Below, piece by piece: positions 17,586 through 26,944 of a stretch of 64,000 bases of DNA. The DNA comes from Dyella sp. AtDHG13 (GTDB taxonomy: Bacteria > Pseudomonadota > Gammaproteobacteria > Xanthomonadales > Rhodanobacteraceae). The translations under genes and the position numbers were made by a program. Numbering within the stretch: the first letter of the stretch is position 1; each line of letters opens with the position of its first letter. The stretch is taken from NCBI RefSeq assembly GCF_003201105.1, contig NZ_QICJ01000005.1, positions 186,001-250,000 on the forward strand. The letters run 5' to 3'. The notes under the pieces were generated by a model. That model did no database searches, had not been told where the DNA came from, and was given only the letters and a program-made list of their open reading frames with translations.

Positions 17586-20500
17586 TCAGTACGCCGAGCT
17601 GCTCGCCGGCGCGGGTGACGCACCGGTGTCCGGAGCCGCCGCGGGCGGCACGGGCACATCCTTCTTTTCCACCAGCGTGATCGCCGGCTTGTCCCAGCTG
17701 CCGGTGATCTTGTAGCGCGCGCTGGCCGCGCGGTTGATGCCGTGGCCCAACAGGCCCTGCGCCACGAAGCCGGCAGCGATGCCGATGGGCCCGCCCACCA
17801 CTGCGCCCACCACCGGCAGGCTGTTGCCCGCGTGCGGAATGGCCAGCACCTGCAGGTCGTAATCCTTCGCGCGCACGCCGGTGCGTCCCTTGATGGAGAT
17901 CTCCGCCGCCGGGCTGCGGATCTGCAGGTTGTCGGTGGTGGCGTTGCCGTCGCCTAGCCTGAAATCGCCCGCGATGGCGTCGAATGCCAGCCCCTTGCCG
18001 AACACGTCGCCGAAGTCGAACGACAGGCGACGCGGCAACTCCAGCACGGACACGAGGCCAAACAGGCGCGCGACGCCCGGCCCCACTTCCGGCATGCGGC
18101 CATCGGTGATGTCGATGCTCAGCTTGCCGTCCATGTTGCCGAGCTCCATGGCGGACGGCGCGCCCGGCCAGGTCGCGTCGAGCTGCGCGCGCACCTTGCC
18201 GCCCGCCAGCAGGCCGTCGTAACCGAAGGCGCCCAGCATGTCGCCCATGTTGTCGGCGGCGAAATCGATGCGCATGTGCGAATGGCTGTCGCCCGCCGTG
18301 CCATTCCAATCGCCGACGCCATTGATCTGCACGCCGCGCGACAAGGTGCGCAGCTGATCGATATGCATGCCGCGATCGGTCGGCCAGGTTTCCAGCCGCG
18401 CATCGCCCAGCTTGGAATCGCCGAAACGCAGATCGCTGACCCACAGGTGGAAGGGCGGCAGCGCGGATGGCGTGATGCCGGTAGCGGCGGGATTGGGCAC
18501 CGGTGTCGCCGCGTTCGCCGGCGATGGCGCGGCGGCGCCTTGCGCGGTCGCGGCTTCGGCCGTGCCCGTGCCGCCCTTCTTGGGCGGCGTGGTGTCCTTG
18601 GGCCAATACAGGCGCTGCAGGCGCGCCGTGACGCCGCGCCTGCCCAGGTCGGCCAGCGGCACGTTGAACCGCCCGGCGAGCGCCGCGCTGTCGACATCCA
18701 CCACCAGCCCGTCGGCTTGCGAGCTGGCGAGCAGATGCATGTCGGCAAATGGATGGCCAAACACCAGCGCCTGCTCGGCGTTCACGTCGATGCTTTCCAG
18801 GCCCGGCCCGTTGCCACTACTTCCCGATGCGGCGTACTGGGTCCAGCCAGTCACGTCGAGCCTGGCCGGCCGGCCGCGGATGCGGATGCCCTTCTCCGGC
18901 ACGGCGTCCGGCGCCCGGGTGCCGAAGGCGAACGTCGCGGCGAGCGACTGGCTGTCGTTCTGCGGCAGGCGCATGCGTGCGCGCACCACCTGCCCCACGC
19001 TCAGCCGCACGTCGCTGCCCTGCATGGGCAGGTTCATGTCCAGGTGCAGCGGCAAGGTTTCGTCCGCGGATTTTTTCAGCGGCACGGGGAAATCCAGCGC
19101 CATGCCGCCCAGCACGGAATCCACGCTCAGCTGCTGGGTGACGGCCGCCGAACCCGATGTCGATGCGTTGACGATGTTGAAGCCGACGGTGAAATCGCTG
19201 CGGCCCGTCGCCACCTGGTTGAGCCAGTCGAGCTGTTTGTAGCCCTGCGTCAGCTCGGCCATGCTGAAACGGCCGGCCAGCTTGGCCGACAGCACGGTAT
19301 CGGGCTGGCCGGTGGCGCCGGCAATCGCGAGATCGAGTTTGGCGGGTTGTCCGCGAAAGCTGGTATCGAGCGGACCGGCGTGAAAGCCCGCCTTGTCGAA
19401 CGTCGCCGGGCCGGTCAGCTTGTCCAGGCTGAGGTTCCATTCCGGCGCGTTGAAGTCCACGCCCTTCAACTGCGCGCGGCCATCGAGGATGAAGTTGCTC
19501 GAGTCCGCCACCGGCAGTGACAGGTGGAAGTCGAACGCGCCGCTGCCGCCCAGTTTCAGCTTGGACAGCACGTCCGCATGGCGCATGCCGATGGGGCTGT
19601 GCTGTACGAAATCCAGCATGCTCGCGCCGCTGCCGCTGCCGCTGACATTGAGGTCGAGCACCGTGTGGCCCAACTCCGGAATGAGCGCCACCGCGCGGTC
19701 CACCTTGTTGCCCAGCGACTCGCCCTGGCTCGCTTCGACGAACATGCCGCCGTTGATGAAGTTGGCGACCGCGCTGACGTTCTGCGCATGCGGCCAATCC
19801 CTGCCATAGGCCAGCTCCAGCCCGCTGATTTCCGCGCGCGCCTCGAAGCGCCCTTCGTTGTAGTGGAACGGCCAGTCCTTCAGGTCGCCGCGCACCAGCA
19901 CGTCGCCGTGATCCACGTTGCCGGCCACCAGGGCCTGGTCCAGCCACTGCACGGCGGCGGGCGACATCGAGTCGATCGGCCAGAACAGCTTGGCGGCATC
20001 CACGTCGGCATGATCGAGCGTGGCGTACAGATCCAGGAAGGGACGCCCGCCGGCCGCCGGCAATGCCACCTCGCCGCGCGCTTCGCCGCCAAAACCGGCG
20101 CCTTCGAAATCGAATGCCTCGGTGCCGATGTGCAGCGCGTCCTCGTCCTGCCAGAAGGCCACGTCGCCGCTGAGCTTCGACATGACGAAGGGCTGGCGGA
20201 ACGTGTGCGGAAAGCGCAGCACCGTCGCCTGCGCGGGTAGCGAGACCACTGTCGCCTGCGCATCGCCACGCAGCTCGCCGTGGATTCCGTCGATGCCCGG
20301 CAACTTGCCCACCGGGTTGATCGCCACGCCGTCGAAGGCGGCATACAGCGAGCGCAGCCCCTCGGCGCGGCTCCACGCCAGTTGCGCCTGCGCGAGCTGG
20401 CCACGCGGCTTGCCGCCGCCTACCCACTGCGCTAAACCGGTCGACAGCTGCGGCTTCAGCGCCAGCCACGGCACCAGCGGCGCCAGTTGCAGCTGGCGCG

Positions 20501-21494
20501 CGGCCACGTTGACGCTGGCCTGATCGGTGCCCATGGCGTTGAGCGCAATCACCGCCGCGCCGCCGTCGTCCGCCGCCCAGCGCACGGTGTAGCTGTCCTT
20601 GCCGATCGCCACTTCGGCCAGGCCATCCAGTGCATCCGCGCTGGCGCTGGCGCCATCGGGATTGCTGAGCTTCACGTCGCGCAGATGGAAACGAGTGAGG
20701 CTGCGCACCACGCGGGCGTCGCGCCAGTCCAGCCAGCTTTCGATGGAACCATTGCCGCTGTCGGCCGTATAGCCGGCCATATCGATTTCGGTCGACAGCG
20801 CATGCAGATCCAGGTTGCTGCCGCTGATCCACAGTTTGCCGTCGGCACCGTCGTCGCTGAAGTTGCCGGCGCCGCGCAGCTGCCCGGGCGCATTCTCGCG
20901 CCGCAGCAAGGCGCCCACGCGAATGCGGCTCCCTTGCCGGCTCACGCGCAACTGGTCCGCCAGCAGGGTGAAATGCCGATGGATGCGGTTGTCCGTGATG
21001 TCCAGGCGCGTATCGCTCAGGGACAGGCCCACGGACAACTGGCTGAAGCCAGGCTTCTGCCGCTCCGCGCCGCCGGCCAGTCCTACGCCGTTGATATGCC
21101 ACGTACCGTCCGCGTCGCGGCTGATGTCGAACTGCAGGCCACGCGCATGCAGGTTCACCACGTGCCGGGAAGGCAGTAGCCAGCCGCCGGGATCGAACTT
21201 GAGTTCGGCTTCGGGAATCTGGATCGAGGCGCCGTCGCCGTTCGACCCGATGGTCACGCCGCGCATCAGGAACAGCGGACCGGAAGGCTGCCAGCGCCCT
21301 TCCATCGACTGGAACGTCACCGGGCGGTGCAGCCTCGCGGAAAGCTGCGCCTGCACCCATTCCGGATGGCGCGCCAACAGCGGCAGCAACACCTGGGCCA
21401 GCCCCATCAGCACGGCCAGCGAGATCACGGCCACGCCGCCGACCCAGGCCAGGGCTCGGGCGCAGAAATGGGTGCGTTTCAACCAGAGGGTCAC
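17586..21494 (-). CDS. yhdP: YhdP-family AsmA-like envelope protein
   Basis: 1302 aa, the usual size for YhdP (about 1260-1300). A single N-terminal membrane segment (residues about 14-42) is followed by a large beta-rich periplasmic body. Family landmarks are RPVTFQSMEGRWQPSGPLFLMRGV near the N-terminus and LVSVLELPRRLSFDFGDVFGKGLAFDAIAG near the C-terminus. In E. coli, YhdP is one of the bridge proteins moving phospholipids to the outer membrane with TamB and YdbH. It starts at GTG, 38 bp after rng, an order (rng-yhdP) shared with many gammaproteobacteria. A Pro/Ala-rich linker sits at about residues 970-1010. Confidence 0.95.
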   Translation of the reverse strand: MTLWLKRTHFCARALAWVGGVAVISLAVLMGLAQVLLPLLARHPEWVQAQLSARLHRPVTFQSMEGRWQPSGPLFLMRGVTIGSNGDGASIQIPEAELKFDPGGWLLPSRHVVNLHARGLQFDISRDADGTWHINGVGLAGGAERQKPGFSQLSVGLSLSDTRLDITDNRIHRHFTLLADQLRVSRQGSRIRVGALLRRENAPGQLRGAGNFSDDGADGKLWISGSNLDLHALSTEIDMAGYTADSGNGSIESWLDWRDARVVRSLTRFHLRDVKLSNPDGASASADALDGLAEVAIGKDSYTVRWAADDGGAAVIALNAMGTDQASVNVAARQLQLAPLVPWLALKPQLSTGLAQWVGGGKPRGQLAQAQLAWSRAEGLRSLYAAFDGVAINPVGKLPGIDGIHGELRGDAQATVVSLPAQATVLRFPHTFRQPFVMSKLSGDVAFWQDEDALHIGTEAFDFEGAGFGGEARGEVALPAAGGRPFLDLYATLDHADVDAAKLFWPIDSMSPAAVQWLDQALVAGNVDHGDVLVRGDLKDWPFHYNEGRFEARAEISGLELAYGRDWPHAQNVSAVANFINGGMFVEASQGESLGNKVDRAVALIPELGHTVLDLNVSGSGSGASMLDFVQHSPIGMRHADVLSKLKLGGSGAFDFHLSLPVADSSNFILDGRAQLKGVDFNAPEWNLSLDKLTGPATFDKAGFHAGPLDTSFRGQPAKLDLAIAGATGQPDTVLSAKLAGRFSMAELTQGYKQLDWLNQVATGRSDFTVGFNIVNASTSGSAAVTQQLSVDSVLGGMALDFPVPLKKSADETLPLHLDMNLPMQGSDVRLSVGQVVRARMRLPQNDSQSLAATFAFGTRAPDAVPEKGIRIRGRPARLDVTGWTQYAASGSSGNGPGLESIDVNAEQALVFGHPFADMHLLASSQADGLVVDVDSAALAGRFNVPLADLGRRGVTARLQRLYWPKDTTPPKKGGTGTAEAATAQGAAAPSPANAATPVPNPAATGITPSALPPFHLWVSDLRFGDSKLGDARLETWPTDRGMHIDQLRTLSRGVQINGVGDWNGTAGDSHSHMRIDFAADNMGDMLGAFGYDGLLAGGKVRAQLDATWPGAPSAMELGNMDGKLSIDITDGRMPEVGPGVARLFGLVSVLELPRRLSFDFGDVFGKGLAFDAIAGDFRLGDGNATTDNLQIRSPAAEISIKGRTGVRAKDYDLQVLAIPHAGNSLPVVGAVVGGPIGIAAGFVAQGLLGHGINRAASARYKITGSWDKPAITLVEKKDVPVPPAAAPDTGASPAPASSSAY

Positions 21495-21532
21495 GGCGGA
21501 CTCACGGCGCGCAGTACGGCATGGACCGCGCC

Positions 21533-23017
21533 TTACAACAGAACCACATCGAACTGTTCCTGCGAATAATGCTCCTCAGCCTGAAAGCGTATGCTTTTGG
21601 AGATGAACTCTTCCAACTCGGCCACCGCAGCGGACTCTTCCTCCAGGATGCGGCCGACCACTTTCGGGCTGGCCATGACCAGCAGTTTCTCGGTGTTGAA
21701 CTGGCGCACGGCGCGGGTGATTTCGCGAAAGATCTCGTAGGTCACCGTTTCCGCGGTCTTGAGCGTGCCCCGCCCGCTGCAGGCCGGGCACGGTTCGCAC
21801 AGCTGGCGTTCCAGGCTTTCGGTGGTGCGCTTGCGCGTCATCTCCACCAGCCCCAGCGCGGACATCGGGTAGACGGTGGTCTTGGCGTGGTCGCGCAGCA
21901 GGCCCTTTTCGAGCATGCGCAGCACCTGGCGCCGGTGTTCCTCGTCCGTCATGTCGATGAAGTCGATGATGATGATGCCGCCCAGGTTGCGTAGCCGCAG
22001 CTGGCGGGCCGCCGCCTGCGCGGCCTCCAGGTTGGTCCGGTAAACGGTTTCCTCGAGATTTCGCGTACCGACGTAGCCGCCGGTGTTCACGTCGATGGTG
22101 GTCATCGCCTCGGTCTGGTCGACGATGAGGTAGCCGCCGGACTTGAGCGGCACTTCCTTCTTCAAGGCCCGCTGGATTTCGTCCTCCACCCCGTACAGGT
22201 CGAAGATCGGCCGCTCGCCGGAATAATGTTCGACGCGGTCGTCCAGCTGCGGCATGAACTTGTGCACGAACTTGACCACCTTCTCGAAGGTCTCGCGCGA
22301 ATCCACGCGCACCTTCTCGATGTCCTCGTTGAGCATGTCGCGCAGGCTGCGCAGCGGCAGCGAGAGCTCCTCGTAGACGCGCTCGCCGACCTTGGCCTTG
22401 GCGATGTTCTCCTGCACGACGCGCCACACCTTGCCGAGGTAGGTGACGTCGAAGGCCAGCGATTCGGCGGTCTGCCCTTCCGCATTGGTGCGCACGATGT
22501 AGCCCAGCGGGTTCTCGCCGATCAGCGAGGTGAGCACCTCCTTCAGGCGCTGGCGCTCGGCTTCTTCCTCGATGCGCGCTGAGATGCCCAGCGTGCGCGC
22601 ATGCGGCAGCAGCACCAGGTAGCGCGACGGGATGGACAGGTGGGTGGAAAGCCGCGCGCCCTTGGTGCCGATGGGGTCCTTCACCACCTGCACCACGATC
22701 TCCTGGCCCTCGTGCACCAGTTCGCTGATGGAGGGCGTGTGTCCATTGCCGCCGCCCGTCTCGGCACCCTCGCCGGCGGCCGGCTGCGGCGGGCGCACGA
22801 TGTCCGAGGCGTGCAGGAAGGCCGCGCGCTCCAGCCCGATGTCCACGAACACCGCCTGCATGCCCGGCATCACCCGCTGCACGCGCCCCTTGTAGACATT
22901 GCCCACATAACCGCGCTTGGAGGCCCGCTCGACGTGCACCTCCTGCAACATGCCGTTCTCGACCACGCCGACGCGTGTCTCGCGTGGGGTCACGTTGATC
23001 AGGATTTCTTCGCTCAC
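21533..23017 (-). CDS. rng: Ribonuclease G
   Basis: 494 aa, the usual RNase G size. It starts at GTG giving VSEEILINVTPRETRVGVVENG (read as Met), with GGGAG upstream; longer frames have no fitting start. The S1 domain is at residues about 35-125 (RGYVGNVYKGRVQRVMPGMQAVFVDIG). The catalytic Mg-binding Asp residues are in TIDVNTGGYVG (about 307) and IIIDFIDM (about 350). The zinc-link CPAC motif is in CEPCPACSGRGTLK. It matures the 16S rRNA 5' end and cleaves mRNA 5' regions. maf, often upstream, is absent here. Confidence 0.97.
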   Translation of the reverse strand: MSEEILINVTPRETRVGVVENGMLQEVHVERASKRGYVGNVYKGRVQRVMPGMQAVFVDIGLERAAFLHASDIVRPPQPAAGEGAETGGGNGHTPSISELVHEGQEIVVQVVKDPIGTKGARLSTHLSIPSRYLVLLPHARTLGISARIEEEAERQRLKEVLTSLIGENPLGYIVRTNAEGQTAESLAFDVTYLGKVWRVVQENIAKAKVGERVYEELSLPLRSLRDMLNEDIEKVRVDSRETFEKVVKFVHKFMPQLDDRVEHYSGERPIFDLYGVEDEIQRALKKEVPLKSGGYLIVDQTEAMTTIDVNTGGYVGTRNLEETVYRTNLEAAQAAARQLRLRNLGGIIIIDFIDMTDEEHRRQVLRMLEKGLLRDHAKTTVYPMSALGLVEMTRKRTTESLERQLCEPCPACSGRGTLKTAETVTYEIFREITRAVRQFNTEKLLVMASPKVVGRILEEESAAVAELEEFISKSIRFQAEEHYSQEQFDVVLL

Positions 23018-23198
23018 CAGGTGCTCCCGTGCGTGGGCGATCTTTATAGCGGCAGGACGCGCACACTGTCGATGCGCTTGCGTATCCGTCGTGCGCAAGA
23101 TCGATGACGACGCCAACTGCCCCGCAAATCAGGGGATTTCGTGTACCGGCGAGTGTTTGATTGGGCCGGCCGGACGGCGCCCGGTATGCTGCGCGTCG

Positions 23199-23711
23199 AT
23201 GCCAGCCACGATACTTCCCGACCTGCTCCAGCCCGGCCTGGCCCTGGTGTTCTGCGGCACTGCCGCCGGCCGCCGTTCCGCCGCGGAAGGGGCTTATTAC
23301 GCCCATCCGGGCAACCTGTTCTGGCGGGCGCTGCACGCGGTGGAACTCACGCCCCGGCTGTTCGCGCCGGCCGAGTTTCCCCTGCTGCCGGCGCTGGGCA
23401 TCGGGCTGACCGATCTGGCCAAGCATCACGCGGGCAACGATGACGAGCTTCCCCGCGACGCCTTCGACGTCGCGGCGCTGCGCCGGCGCATCGAACGCCA
23501 TGCGCCAGGCGTGCTGGCATTCACCAGCAAGGCCGCCGCACGCGCCGCGCTGGGGCGCCCGGCGGGCTATGGGCTGCAGGCGGAGCGTTTCGGGGCTACC
23601 CGGCTGTTCGTGTTGCCCTCACCCTCCGGCCAGGCGCGCGGGCACTGGGATCTCGCGCCGTGGCAGGCACTGGCCGCCCTGGTGCGCTTGCCGGCTCAGG
23701 AGCGCGCGTAG
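23199..23711 (+). CDS. mug: G/U mismatch-specific DNA glycosylase (Mug family)
   Basis: 170 aa. The start MPATILPDLLQPGLALVFCGTAAGRRSAAEG leads straight into the Mug/TDG active-site region, then YYAHPGNLFWRALHAVELTP, the conserved PGNxFW segment. LGIGLTDLAKHHAGNDDEL and GVLAFTSKAAA are further family blocks, and LFVLPSPSGQARGHWD is the C-terminal HPSPS-like motif. It excises uracil or ethenocytosine opposite G. It is divergent from rng. Its 3' end overlaps the reading frame of the convergent LysR gene, probably only because that gene is frameshifted. Confidence 0.9.
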   Translation: MPATILPDLLQPGLALVFCGTAAGRRSAAEGAYYAHPGNLFWRALHAVELTPRLFAPAEFPLLPALGIGLTDLAKHHAGNDDELPRDAFDVAALRRRIERHAPGVLAFTSKAAARAALGRPAGYGLQAERFGATRLFVLPSPSGQARGHWDLAPWQALAALVRLPAQERA

Positions 23712-24588
23712 GCCTCCAGCGCGGTGGCCAGGTGCTCGAACAGCCGGCGCACGCGCAGGCTGGCGCGTAGGTCCTCGTGCAGACCACCCAGGTCTCCAGC
23801 GGCAGCGACAGCTCGGCCGGGAACAGGCGCACCAGCAGCGGGTCGCGGCGAGCCAGCTGCACCTGCGTCATGCCGATGCCGAAACCCGCGCGAATGGCCG
23901 CCAGCGCCGCCAGGTCGCTGTCCGTGCGCAACGCGAAGCGCTCGCGGGCATAAGCCAGGCCCGCGGGGCGCAGGCGGCGGATATACGGCGCTTCCGTATC
24001 GAAACCGATCAGTGCATGACCGGCCAGCGCGTCGAGCGCAGGCGGGTAGCCGTGCGCATCCAAGTAGCGGCGATGGGCGAACATGCCTATCTCCACCCGG
24101 CCCACATGACGGGCCACCAGCGCCTCCTGGGTGGGCTGGATCATGCGGATGGCGATGTCGGCGTCGCGCCGCAACAGGTCGGCCGCCTGATTGGACAGCA
24201 CCAGTTCGATCACGATGCCCGGATGGCGTTCGCGAAACTCGGCCAGGATCGGCGGCAGCACCTCGGCGCCCACCACCTCGCTGGCGGTCAACCGCACGGT
24301 GCCGCTGACCTCGGCCCGCCCCGCCGAGGCGGTACGGCGCAGTGCGGCGGAGGCCGAGGCCATCGCCTGCGCATGTGGTTCCAGCTCGCGGGCCAGCTCG
24401 GTAGGCACCAGGCCTTGCGGCGTGCGCGTGAAAAGCGGTGCGCCCAGCGTGGATTCCAGCTCGCGCATGTGCCGTCCCAGGCTGGGCTGGGTCATGGCCA
24501 GCGCGCGGGCGGCGCCAGACAGGCTGCCCTCGCGCATGACCGCGAGAAACGAACGGTAAAGCTCCCAGCCGGGTTCGATGTCAGCCAT
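23596..24588 (-). CDS. LysR-family transcriptional regulator, apparent frameshift near the C-terminus
   Basis: The N-terminal winged HTH (WELYRSFLAVMREGSLSGAARAL...LGRHMRELE) and the LysR substrate domain are clear up to about residue 270 (LPLETWVVC). From near 23779 the protein turns into a Cys/Pro/Arg-rich, non-family tail of about 60 residues that runs into mug. In the -1 alternative frame the expected end is seen (HEDLRASLRVRRLFEHL...), stopping at 23698-23696 and giving a normal length near 297 aa. A one-base loss, or a sequencing error, is likely. It is divergent from the SDR gene across 92 bp, the classic layout for LysR control of its neighbour. Confidence 0.8.
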   Translation of the reverse strand: MADIEPGWELYRSFLAVMREGSLSGAARALAMTQPSLGRHMRELESTLGAPLFTRTPQGLVPTELARELEPHAQAMASASAALRRTASAGRAEVSGTVRLTASEVVGAEVLPPILAEFRERHPGIVIELVLSNQAADLLRRDADIAIRMIQPTQEALVARHVGRVEIGMFAHRRYLDAHGYPPALDALAGHALIGFDTEAPYIRRLRPAGLAYARERFALRTDSDLAALAAIRAGFGIGMTQVQLARRDPLLVRLFPAELSLPLETWVVCTRTYAPACACAGCSSTWPPRWRPTRAPEPASAPGRPVPATARDPSARAPGRRVRATRTAG

Positions 24589-24680
24589 GCATATTTGTAT
24601 AGCAGATCTTCGTTATTGGGCAATTTTCTTTGATCGCCACCCGCACCAAGCTGGCGGCACTCCCCAACGAGGATCTGAGC
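24589..24680. promoter_or_regulatory. Divergent LysR/SDR promoter region
   Basis: A 92-bp AT-richer spacer between divergent starts. T-N11-A patterns occur at 24592-24604 and 24594-24606, and a partial dyad ATAGC-AGATCT-TCGTTAT is centred near 24607. These fit a LysR-type binding site but are weak evidence. Confidence 0.4.
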
Positions 24681-25658
24681 ATGCAAACGCAACGTACGGT
24701 TCTGGTGATCGGCGCCAACGGCGGTATCGGCCAGGAAGCCTGCCTCGCCCTGCTGCGGCACGGCTGGCGGGTGCGCGCCCTGGTGCGCAAGGCGCCGGCG
24801 GCAGCGCAAAACATCGACTGGCGCATCGGCGACGCCATGCGCCGCGTCGATGTGATCGAGGCCGCGAGCGGCGTGGACGTGATCGTCCATGCGGTGAACC
24901 CGCCGGGCTATCGCGGCTGGGAGCAGCGGGTGCTGCCCATGCTGGACAACACCATCGCGGCGGCCGAGGCCAGCGGCGCGCGCATCGTACTGCCCGGTAC
25001 GGTCTACAACTACGGCCCGGACGCCTTCCCGCTGTTGGGCGAAGACGCGCCGCAGCATCCGCTCACCCGCAAGGGCGAGATCCGCGCGGAGATGGAGCGC
25101 CGCCTGGAAGCCGCCGCCCACGCGGGCGGCCGGGTGCTGGTCCTGCGCTGCGGCGACTTCTTCGGGCCGCGCGCCGGCAACAACTGGTTTGCGCAGGGGT
25201 TGGTGCAGGCGGGCAAGCCGGTCACGCGCGTGGCCTACCCCGGCGACTACGCCATCGGCCACTGCTGGGCCTATCTGCCCGACGTCGCCGAAACGCTGGC
25301 GCGCCTGCTGGATCGCGAGAACGAACTCGCGCGCTTCGAACGCTTCCACTTCGGCGGCTACTGGCTCGACGGACACGCCATGCTTGCCGCCATCTGCCGC
25401 GCCACGCATAACGATGCCATCAAGGCCGGCCGCTTTCCGTGGTGGCTGGCGCGGCTCGCCTCACCGTTCAACGAAACGCTGCGCGAGCTCTGCAAGATGC
25501 GTTACCTGTGGCAAGCGTCGGTGCAGCTGGATGACCGCAAGCTCAAGGCCTTCCTCGGCGCGGACCTGTACACGCCGATCGATCAGGCCGTAGCCGCCGC
25601 GCTGACCGGCGCCGGCTGCATGCCCACCTCAGCTCACCATGCAGCCGCGCACGCATGA
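24681..25658 (+). CDS. NAD(P)-dependent epimerase/dehydratase (atypical SDR)
   Basis: 325 aa. The Rossmann nucleotide-binding turn VIGANGGIGQE is at residues 9-19. The extended-SDR features continue with VIVHAVNPPGYRGWE, IVLPGTVYNYGPDAF and RCGDFFGPRAGNNWF. The usual YxxxK is not clear; PLTRKGEIRAEMERRL takes that place. The substrate is unknown. The ATG at 24681 has GAGG 8 nt upstream and was preferred to an earlier in-frame codon at 24630. It is likely regulated by the divergent LysR protein. It ends 2 bp from the convergent cytochrome gene. Confidence 0.85.
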   Translation: MQTQRTVLVIGANGGIGQEACLALLRHGWRVRALVRKAPAAAQNIDWRIGDAMRRVDVIEAASGVDVIVHAVNPPGYRGWEQRVLPMLDNTIAAAEASGARIVLPGTVYNYGPDAFPLLGEDAPQHPLTRKGEIRAEMERRLEAAAHAGGRVLVLRCGDFFGPRAGNNWFAQGLVQAGKPVTRVAYPGDYAIGHCWAYLPDVAETLARLLDRENELARFERFHFGGYWLDGHAMLAAICRATHNDAIKAGRFPWWLARLASPFNETLRELCKMRYLWQASVQLDDRKLKAFLGADLYTPIDQAVAAALTGAGCMPTSAHHAAAHA

Positions 25659-25660
25659 CG

Positions 25661-26944
25661 TCAGTCGATTGGAGTGTGGCGATACTTGACCACGTCGCGC
25701 TCCATCACGATCGACGCCTTGTTCGACCACGACTGGCGGATGTAGGTGACCACGGCGGCCACGTCGGCATCGCTCAACTGTTGCGCGAAGGGCGGCATGG
25801 AGTAAGGGCGGGCGTTGCCCTGGGTCACCGGCGGAAAGCCGCCCAGCAGCACCACGCGCGTGGCGTTTATGCCGGTGGGTTCGTTGACCGAGGAATTGCC
25901 GTCCAGCGGCGGATAGATGCCCGCCACGCCCTTGCCGTCCTTGCCATGGCAATCCGCGCAGCGTTCCGCATAGACCTTGCCGCCCTGCGCCAGGATCGCG
26001 CGAGTATCCAGCGCAGCGGTCGGCGCCACCACGGCCGGGCGCGGCGGCAGCGATTGCAGGTAGGTGGCCATGGCGTGCAGGTCGTCGTCGTGCATGTGCT
26101 GCGTGCTGCGCGCCACCACTTCGGCCATCGGGCCAAAGGCGGTGCCACGCGCGGACTGGCCGGTCTTGAGCAGGTCGACGATGTCCTGCTCGCTCCATCC
26201 GGCAAGGCCGCCGTTGGCCTGCGTACTCAGGTCCGGCGCGTACCAGTTCTGCACGGGAATCTGGCCACCCGCCAGCGACGTGTTGCCCTGCTGGCCGCCC
26301 AGCGAGTCACGCGGCGCGTGGCATTCGTTGCAATGGCCCAGGCCCTGTACGAGATAGGCGCCACGGTTCCACGCATCGGACTTCGCCGCGTCGCGCTGGA
26401 ACTCGCCCTCCTGGAAATACAGCGCGCGCCACGCCTTCAAGCTGCTGCGCACGCTGTAGGGAAACTCTAGCGACGGCGCCTGCGCGGGTGCGTGCACGGG
26501 CGCCAGCGATTGCAGGTAAGCGAAGATCGCCAAGGCATCGTCGCGCGAGACCTTGGTGAAGGAGGTATACGAGAACACCGGATAGAGAAATTCCCCATGA
26601 CGGCCCTTGCCGCTGTGCAAGGCCTGCCAGAAGTCCTCGAAACTCCACTCGCCCAGCCCCGTCGCGCCATCGGGCGTGATGTTGGGCGACGGGATGTTGC
26701 CGAACGGCGTGGGCAACACGCGCCCGCCCGCGTAGCGCTCGCCGCCCTGCGCGGTATGGCACGAGGCACAGTCGCCGACGACGGCGAGGTACTCGCCCTT
26801 GGCGATCAGCGAGGGATCCTTGAGCGTCGCCGCGTTCACCGCACTGGCGGACGGCGGCACCGGTTGCCGCGTTTCGCCACGGAACCACCACCAGCCGCCG
26901 GCGATGAGCAGCAAGGCCACGATGAAGATGACGACACGCTTCAT
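25661..26944 (-). CDS. Membrane-anchored triheme cytochrome c (alcohol/aldose dehydrogenase cytochrome subunit type)
   Basis: 427 aa. One N-terminal hydrophobic segment (residues 4-20) acts as signal or anchor. Three heme c sites are at C59ASCH63, C205NECH209 and C329ADCH333. The spacing and the segments GEYLAVVGDCASCHT, LGHCNECHAPR and YAERCADCHGKDGKGV match the cytochrome subunits of membrane PQQ- or flavin-linked alcohol and gluconate dehydrogenases. No dehydrogenase subunit is encoded beside it, so its electron donor is open. Its ATG overlaps the stop of the upstream diheme cytochrome (ATGA), and GGGAG precedes it. Confidence 0.92.
   Translation of the reverse strand: MKRVVIFIVALLLIAGGWWWFRGETRQPVPPSASAVNAATLKDPSLIAKGEYLAVVGDCASCHTAQGGERYAGGRVLPTPFGNIPSPNITPDGATGLGEWSFEDFWQALHSGKGRHGEFLYPVFSYTSFTKVSRDDALAIFAYLQSLAPVHAPAQAPSLEFPYSVRSSLKAWRALYFQEGEFQRDAAKSDAWNRGAYLVQGLGHCNECHAPRDSLGGQQGNTSLAGGQIPVQNWYAPDLSTQANGGLAGWSEQDIVDLLKTGQSARGTAFGPMAEVVARSTQHMHDDDLHAMATYLQSLPPRPAVVAPTAALDTRAILAQGGKVYAERCADCHGKDGKGVAGIYPPLDGNSSVNEPTGINATRVVLLGGFPPVTQGNARPYSMPPFAQQLSDADVAAVVTYIRQSWSNKASIVMERDVVKYRHTPID

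Noticed and set aside
23596-23711. A genuine conserved antisense overlap of LysR and mug
   Set aside because: The overlapping tail lacks LysR character while the other frame has it, so a frameshift is the simpler reading.
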